From contig JBIOJM010000024.1 of assembly GCA_044450785.1 (NCBI GenBank), positions 1 to 49,337 on the forward strand: a DNA stretch of 49,337 bases. Direction: 5' to 3'. The DNA comes from JBIOJM01 sp044450785 (GTDB taxonomy: Bacteria; Planctomycetota; Planctomycetia; Isosphaerales; Isosphaeraceae). This document shows, in pieces, positions 45,508 through 49,337 of the stretch (position 1 is its first letter; every line of letters starts with the position of its first letter). The position numbers and the translations under genes are program-made. The notes under the pieces are model-generated. The model worked only from the letters and a program-made list of their open reading frames with translations, made no database searches and was not told the origin of the DNA.

Positions 45508-45525
45508 TTGTGAAACCCTTCACAA
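45508..45525. promoter_or_regulatory. Perfect Rex-type operator
   Basis: TTGTGAAACCCTTCACAA is an 18-base inverted repeat (7-base arms, 4-base spacer) identical to the published Rex consensus TTGTGAAnnnnTTCACAA. It begins at the base after the -10 box and covers the expected transcription start, an ideal place for repression. Rex releases DNA when NADH is high; nuo is a known Rex target in actinobacteria. Confidence 0.8.
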
Positions 45526-45568
45526 AGTTAGAGGGGTGGGGTTCTGGGCGAGCGAGGAGCGTTGATCG

Positions 45569-45976
45569 ATGGGCGAGGAGTTCACGCCGGTCTTTCTTTT
45601 CCTGATCGTGGCGATCGCGATCGCCGCCAGCATGATCGCCGCGAGCGCGCTCTTGGCGCCGAGCAAATCAACGAGAGTGAAGCAGATGCCTTACGAATCG
45701 GGGATGGACCCGATCGGCGATGCCCGGCAGCGGTTTGATGTCCGTTTTTACCTGGTCGCGATCGTATTCCTCCTGTTCGACGTCGAGCTGCTGTTTCTCT
45801 ATCCGTGGGCGGTGGCGCAATGGAGTGCCGTTTCCGCGCAGGGTGTCGCGGGAGCCACTGCGGGAATTCCGGCCGAATTTCGCGATTGGGTCTTCTGGGA
45901 AGTCATGGTCTTCATCGGGATTCTGGCGATGGCCTTCGCCTATGCGTGGCGGAAAGGGGTGTTCGAATGGCGCTAG
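45569..45976 (+). CDS. nuoA: NADH-quinone oxidoreductase subunit A
   Basis: A small membrane subunit of complex I, located at the junction between the peripheral arm and the proton-pumping arm. The 135-residue product has three membrane segments and the conserved 'PYESGMDPIGDARQRFDVRFYL' region followed by 'FLLFDVELLFLYPWA', diagnostic for NuoA. A GGAG-like site precedes the ATG. It is the first gene of the operon, 44 bases after the Rex-type operator. Its end overlaps the nuoB start by ten bases. Confidence 0.96.
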   Translation: MGEEFTPVFLFLIVAIAIAASMIAASALLAPSKSTRVKQMPYESGMDPIGDARQRFDVRFYLVAIVFLLFDVELLFLYPWAVAQWSAVSAQGVAGATAGIPAEFRDWVFWEVMVFIGILAMAFAYAWRKGVFEWR

Positions 45977-46674
45977 GCACCGCGGGCCCGAGCGAGGTCT
46001 CCCCCCGGGATGGGGCGCCCAAGGGGCCGATCCTGGCGATCAAGCCGGCTGGTGCGGCCGAGATACCCGAGAACACGTTCGTCACCCAGCGTGACGCGGT
46101 GGTCAACTGGTGCCGGAAGTACAGCCTCTGGCCGATGCCGTTCGCGACGGCGTGCTGCGGCATCGAGCTGATGGCCGCGGGCGCCAGCCGGTTCGACATC
46201 GCCCGCTTCGGCGCCGAGGTCATGCGGTTTTCCCCGCGCCAGTGCGACTTGATGATCGTCGCCGGCCGGGTGGCCATGAAGATGATGCCCGTACTCCAGC
46301 GGATCTGGCTCCAGATGCCCGAGCCGAAATGGTGCATCAGCATGGGCGCGTGCGCATCGACCGGCGGGATCTTCGACACGTATGCCGTGGTGCAGGGTAT
46401 CGATCGCTTCATCCCCGTCGACGTCTACATCCCCGGCTGCCCCCCTCGGCCCGAGCAGATCCTGCGGGCGCTGCTGGACCTCCAGTCGAAGATCCAGAAG
46501 GGGGGTACCATGTCGGGTGCATCCGGGTTGCCGGAGATGCTGGAACGCGAAAAAAACATCACGCTCTCGCGCGAGGCTCCAATCGGGTTCGCCACGGCCA
46601 GCGAGCGCGGCGACGAGGACCGATACGGCTACCGCCTTCCTGGTGGCCCGGCGCAACTGGGCGCTGAGGAATGA
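45967..46674 (+). CDS. nuoB: NADH-quinone oxidoreductase subunit B
   Basis: Carries cluster N2, the last iron-sulphur cluster before quinone. The four ligands are visible: the tandem cysteines C63-C64 (TACCGIE), C129 (GACAS) and C158 (PGCPPRP). The start at ATG 45967 inside the end of nuoA gives 235 residues. An earlier in-frame start would lie inside nuoA and is rejected. After the conserved domain there is an extra ~50-residue polar C-terminal extension ('LEREKNITLSREAP...'), longer than in many NuoB proteins. Confidence 0.96.
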   Translation: MALGTAGPSEVSPRDGAPKGPILAIKPAGAAEIPENTFVTQRDAVVNWCRKYSLWPMPFATACCGIELMAAGASRFDIARFGAEVMRFSPRQCDLMIVAGRVAMKMMPVLQRIWLQMPEPKWCISMGACASTGGIFDTYAVVQGIDRFIPVDVYIPGCPPRPEQILRALLDLQSKIQKGGTMSGASGLPEMLEREKNITLSREAPIGFATASERGDEDRYGYRLPGGPAQLGAEE

Positions 46675-46675
46675 A

Positions 46676-47209
46676 ATGAGCACCACCGCCCTACCTGCCA
46701 CCGATCCGCACGCCGCGACCCTGTCCATGCTTGCGTGTGTCCTGGGCGAGGGCGTCTTCAGCACGTCACGGTTTCGCGACAACCTGCGTCTTCTGGTGCC
46801 GCCGGCGCGGTTGGAAGAGCTGCTCGAGGTGCTCAAGGGCAAGGGCGGCTTCAATCTGCTCTCCGAGCTGGGCGCGACGGACTACCTGGGCTATCCGGGG
46901 CGGACGCGTGCGCGGTTCGAAGTCCATTACGTGCTCCGCAACCTCGAAACGTCCGAGTGCCTCGTCGTCAAGGCGGGCGTGGACGACCCCGACCCGACCC
47001 TCCCTTCGGCCGTCTCGATCTGGCCGGGTGCCGACTGGATGGAGCGCGAAGTTTTTGATATGTTCGGCATCCGATTCAACGGGCACCCCGACCTGCGCCG
47101 CATCCTGATGCCCGAGGAGTTCGCCGCTTTTCCGCTGCGGAAGGATTATCCGCTGCGAGGGCGCGGCGAACGGCATAATTTTCCGCGGTTGTCACGGAGT
47201 GAGTCATGA
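46676..47209 (+). CDS. nuoC: NADH-quinone oxidoreductase subunit C
   Basis: A peripheral-arm subunit of complex I. The 177-residue product includes the 30-kDa-subunit signature 'WMEREVFDMFGIRFNGHPDLRRIL' region, followed by 'FPLRKDYPLRG', near the C-terminus. ATG 46676 lies one base after the nuoB stop, and the reading frame supports this start; the extra open sequence upstream overlaps nuoB. It is a separate gene, not fused to nuoD as in enterobacteria. Confidence 0.95.
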   Translation: MSTTALPATDPHAATLSMLACVLGEGVFSTSRFRDNLRLLVPPARLEELLEVLKGKGGFNLLSELGATDYLGYPGRTRARFEVHYVLRNLETSECLVVKAGVDDPDPTLPSAVSIWPGADWMEREVFDMFGIRFNGHPDLRRILMPEEFAAFPLRKDYPLRGRGERHNFPRLSRSES

Positions 47210-47244
47210 AGCAGGACGCGGACCGCTTGATCGAGACAGGATGA
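47206..47244 (+). CDS. Possible 12-codon ORF between nuoC and nuoD
   Basis: An ATG overlaps the nuoC stop (ATGA at 47206-47209) and opens a 12-residue frame (MKQDADRLIETG) that stops at 47242-47244, four bases before the nuoD ATG. It could couple translation from nuoC to nuoD or be chance. Confidence 0.2.
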   Translation: MKQDADRLIETG

Positions 47245-47248
47245 CCTA

Positions 47249-48469
47249 ATGTCGACCGAATTGCTCGACGAACCCGAGCTAGGGACCGAGTCAAAGCAAG
47301 CCACCTGGACCCTCAACTTCGGGCCGCAGCACCCCGCCACTCACACGACGCTGCGTCTGATCCTCGAGCTGGACGGCGAGCGGATCGTCAAGGCCACGCC
47401 GGACATCGGCTACCTCCACTCCGGCTTCGAGAAGCTGGGCGAGCACCTCAACTTCAACCAATACGTCACGGTGGTCGACCGCAAGAACTACATCAGCCCG
47501 CCGATGAACGAGGTCGCGTGGCACCATGCCGTCGAGAAGCTGCTCGACATCGAGCTGACACCGCGGTGCCAGTACATCCGGGTCATCATCTCCGAACTGG
47601 CGCGGATCAGCGATCACCTCCTCTGCACCGGCGCGGTCGCACTCGACCTGGGCGCGTTCACGGCCTTCTTGTTCGCCTTCAACCTGAGAGAGCTGATCTA
47701 CGACGTCTATGAAGAAATGTCGGGATACCGGTTCCATCCAGGCTACACGCGGGTCGGGGGCGTGCTCTACGACTTCAATCAACGCGTGCTCCATCGGATC
47801 CAGAATGTGCTCGACAGCTTCCCCAAGGTTTACTCCGATATGGAGAAGCTGCTGTTCCGCAACCGGATCTTCCTGGACAGGGTCCGCAACGTCGGAGTGC
47901 TGAGCAAGGCGGACGCCGTCGCTCATTCGTGCACCGGTCCGATCGCACGCGCCAGCGGGGTCACCTACGACCTGCGCAAGGACGCTCCCTACCTTGTCTA
48001 TCCCGAGCTCGATTTCGAGGTGCCTTACGCGCAGGAGGGGGACTGCTGGGCGCGGTTCATCGTCAGGATGGAGGAAATGCGGCAGAGCCACTCGATCCTC
48101 ACGCAGGCCGTCCAGAAGCTGCCGGCCGGTCCCGTCAACGTGCCGATCGCCGATAAGTTTCCGTTGCCCGATAAGTTGACGACCTACAACAGCATGGAGG
48201 GCCTGATTCAGCACTTCGAGCTGACCATGCCCAACCGGGGAATCGATTCGCCGCACGACGAGGTCTACGCGGCCATCGAAAGCCCCAATGGCGAGCTGGG
48301 TTATTATCTCGTCGGCGACGGCAGCCAGACCGCCTGGCGCGTCCGCACACGCCCGCCGTCGTTCATCCACTTTTCGCTGTTTCCCCACATTATCAAGGAT
48401 TACCTGCTCGCGGACGTGGTGGCCGTGCTGGGGAGCTTGAACATCATCGCCGCCGAGCTGGATCGCTGA
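47249..48469 (+). CDS. nuoD: NADH-quinone oxidoreductase subunit D
   Basis: The 49-kDa subunit that forms the quinone site with NuoB. The 406-residue product begins with the conserved 'NFGPQHPATHTTLRL' and shows 'IGYLHSGFEKLGE', 'YVTVVDRKNYISPP' and 'ELARISDHLL'. It ends with the typical 'LGSLNIIAAELDR'. Nickel-ligand cysteines of the related hydrogenases are absent, as expected for complex I. AGGATGACC precedes the ATG. It is part of the nuoA-E operon. Confidence 0.97.
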   Translation: MSTELLDEPELGTESKQATWTLNFGPQHPATHTTLRLILELDGERIVKATPDIGYLHSGFEKLGEHLNFNQYVTVVDRKNYISPPMNEVAWHHAVEKLLDIELTPRCQYIRVIISELARISDHLLCTGAVALDLGAFTAFLFAFNLRELIYDVYEEMSGYRFHPGYTRVGGVLYDFNQRVLHRIQNVLDSFPKVYSDMEKLLFRNRIFLDRVRNVGVLSKADAVAHSCTGPIARASGVTYDLRKDAPYLVYPELDFEVPYAQEGDCWARFIVRMEEMRQSHSILTQAVQKLPAGPVNVPIADKFPLPDKLTTYNSMEGLIQHFELTMPNRGIDSPHDEVYAAIESPNGELGYYLVGDGSQTAWRVRTRPPSFIHFSLFPHIIKDYLLADVVAVLGSLNIIAAELDR

Positions 48470-48482
48470 AAGAAAGACTCCG

Positions 48483-49007
48483 ATGGCAGTCGAGCCGACG
48501 ACCTTCGTTGCACCGCAGCGGATACCAATCCTGAACGAGGGGATCAAGGAAAAGATCCGGTCGCTCTTTCCGCGCTATCCCAGCAAGCGGGCGCTCACCC
48601 TGCCGGCTTTGCACCTGGTGCAGGAGCATCTGAGGTGCGTTCCCCACCAGGCGATGGCCGAGATCGCGGAGCTGCTGGAGCTGACGCCGGCCGAGGTTCA
48701 CGACACCATGAGCTTCTACGGTTTCTTCCCTCAGGCGCCGATCGGTGAGGTGCGTGTCTGGATCTGCCGGTCGCTGTCGTGCATGCTGCGCGGGGGTGAC
48801 GAGCTGCTCGAACATGCCTGCCGCCGGTTGGGGATCGCGCCGGGCGAAACCACCAAGGGCGGCGAGCTGACCGTCGAGTTCGCCGAGTGCCTCGGGATCT
48901 GCGACTACGCCCCGGCCGCCCTCGCCGACGATGGACGGGTCTACGGTCCGCTCGACGAGCAGAAGGTCGACCAGATGCTTCAGGAGCTTCAGAATCGTTC
49001 GGCCTGA
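48483..49007 (+). CDS. nuoE: NADH-quinone oxidoreductase subunit E
   Basis: The 24-kDa-type subunit holding [2Fe-2S] cluster N1a in the NADH-dehydrogenase module. The 174-residue product has a helical N-terminal part ('QAMAEIAELLELTPAEVHDTMSFYGFF') and a thioredoxin-like C-terminal part with ligands C95, C100, C136 and C140 (CX4C and CX3C). Its presence shows that this complex I has at least part of the NADH-oxidising module, so nuoF and nuoG are expected nearby. It starts 13 bases after nuoD. Confidence 0.95.
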   Translation: MAVEPTTFVAPQRIPILNEGIKEKIRSLFPRYPSKRALTLPALHLVQEHLRCVPHQAMAEIAELLELTPAEVHDTMSFYGFFPQAPIGEVRVWICRSLSCMLRGGDELLEHACRRLGIAPGETTKGGELTVEFAECLGICDYAPAALADDGRVYGPLDEQKVDQMLQELQNRSA

Positions 49008-49337
49008 TCGGAGCGAGAGGATGACGGTCGTTCGCGAGCATGGGTGTGACCGATGAATGATGTTGCCGTGAATCCTGCGCCGGATCGAAATGCCGCCGAG
49101 AGGACGAGGTTTCCGGAGGGCGAGGCCGGGGTGATGAAAAGTTGGCCTCGCGCACGCACCGCGTTCATCGCGGTTTCGTTGCGCGCTTTCCCCGGCGAGC
49201 ACCCCTCTTCCTTTCCCCCCCTTGCGAAGGGCGGGCCAGGGGGGGTGGCCCCGGCACGAGCAATCACCGAGTTTTCAAAGGGGTTTCTGACCCGCCTCGC
49301 CGCGTCTCTCAGCCCCGTTGCCAAGGATGGAAACGCC
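49008..49337. other. Region downstream of nuoE without recognisable nuoF
   Basis: An ATG at 49053 opens a frame that runs to the window end, but the 95 residues have no nuoF features, are Arg/Pro/Ala-rich and cross a 'CCCCCCCTTGCGAAGGGCGGGCC' type repeat (about 49216-49246). I treat it as spacer, possibly a repeat insertion in the operon. Confidence 0.45.

Noticed and set aside
47291..48547. 418-codon minus-strand open frame over nuoD
   Set aside because: Antisense to a clear nuoD; no independent evidence.
49053..49337. Open frame after nuoE as a possible nuoF start
   Set aside because: No NADH- or FMN-binding motifs and the frame runs through a repeat.
1..49337. tRNA and rRNA genes
   Set aside because: Intergenic gaps were scanned by eye for cloverleaf and rRNA-like sequence; none was convincing.

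Overview
The window is high-GC DNA from a planctomycete, most likely of the Isosphaeraceae/Gemmatales type. Three things point there: two giant surface proteins carrying the planctomycete 'LE(P/D)RTLLA' N-terminal motif, Hanks-type kinase/TPR and WD40 proteins, and many dispersed palindromic repeats between genes. The assignment rests on family knowledge and sequence style, not on a phylogenetic marker.

Layout. 1-2927: a Ser/Thr kinase-TPR gene whose first ~60 coding bases and leader are duplicated upstream around a palindromic element. 3006-11303: a 2.7-kaa LEPR-type protein with beta-rich, pre-peptidase-like, YD-repeat/RHS-core, variable-tip and FN3-like parts. 11297-12268: no protein gene; a possible ORF-less group II intron remnant and a repeat hairpin. 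12269-12999: a VapC-type toxin-antitoxin pair on the minus strand. 13307-17237: housekeeping genes trmB, purF (minus) and proB, separated by repeats and a good purF promoter. 17192-20865: a frameshifted YbjQ-like gene, two convergent paralogues of a planctomycete hypothetical family, and a small membrane protein. 21738-40137: one enormous beta-strand-repeat adhesin-like gene, now split by a frameshift near a G7 tract at 33128-33134. 40172-42640: a WD40/TPR protein that looks like the 3' half of a kinase-WD40 gene. 42673-45369: two divergent secreted hypothetical proteins. 45480-49007: a complex I operon, nuoA-B-C-D-E, behind a clear sigma70-type promoter abutted by a perfect Rex-type operator. 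Downstream of nuoE there is no recognisable nuoF before the window ends.

How it fits together: the surface part (kinase, RHS-type protein, giant adhesin) is fast-evolving and shows duplications, frameshifts and repeat insertions. The housekeeping genes are intact. The most testable regulatory prediction is NADH/NAD+-responsive control of nuo by Rex. The most unusual protein architecture is the RHS core with its variable tip module lying inside the protein and followed by about 700 further residues, rather than at the C-terminus.
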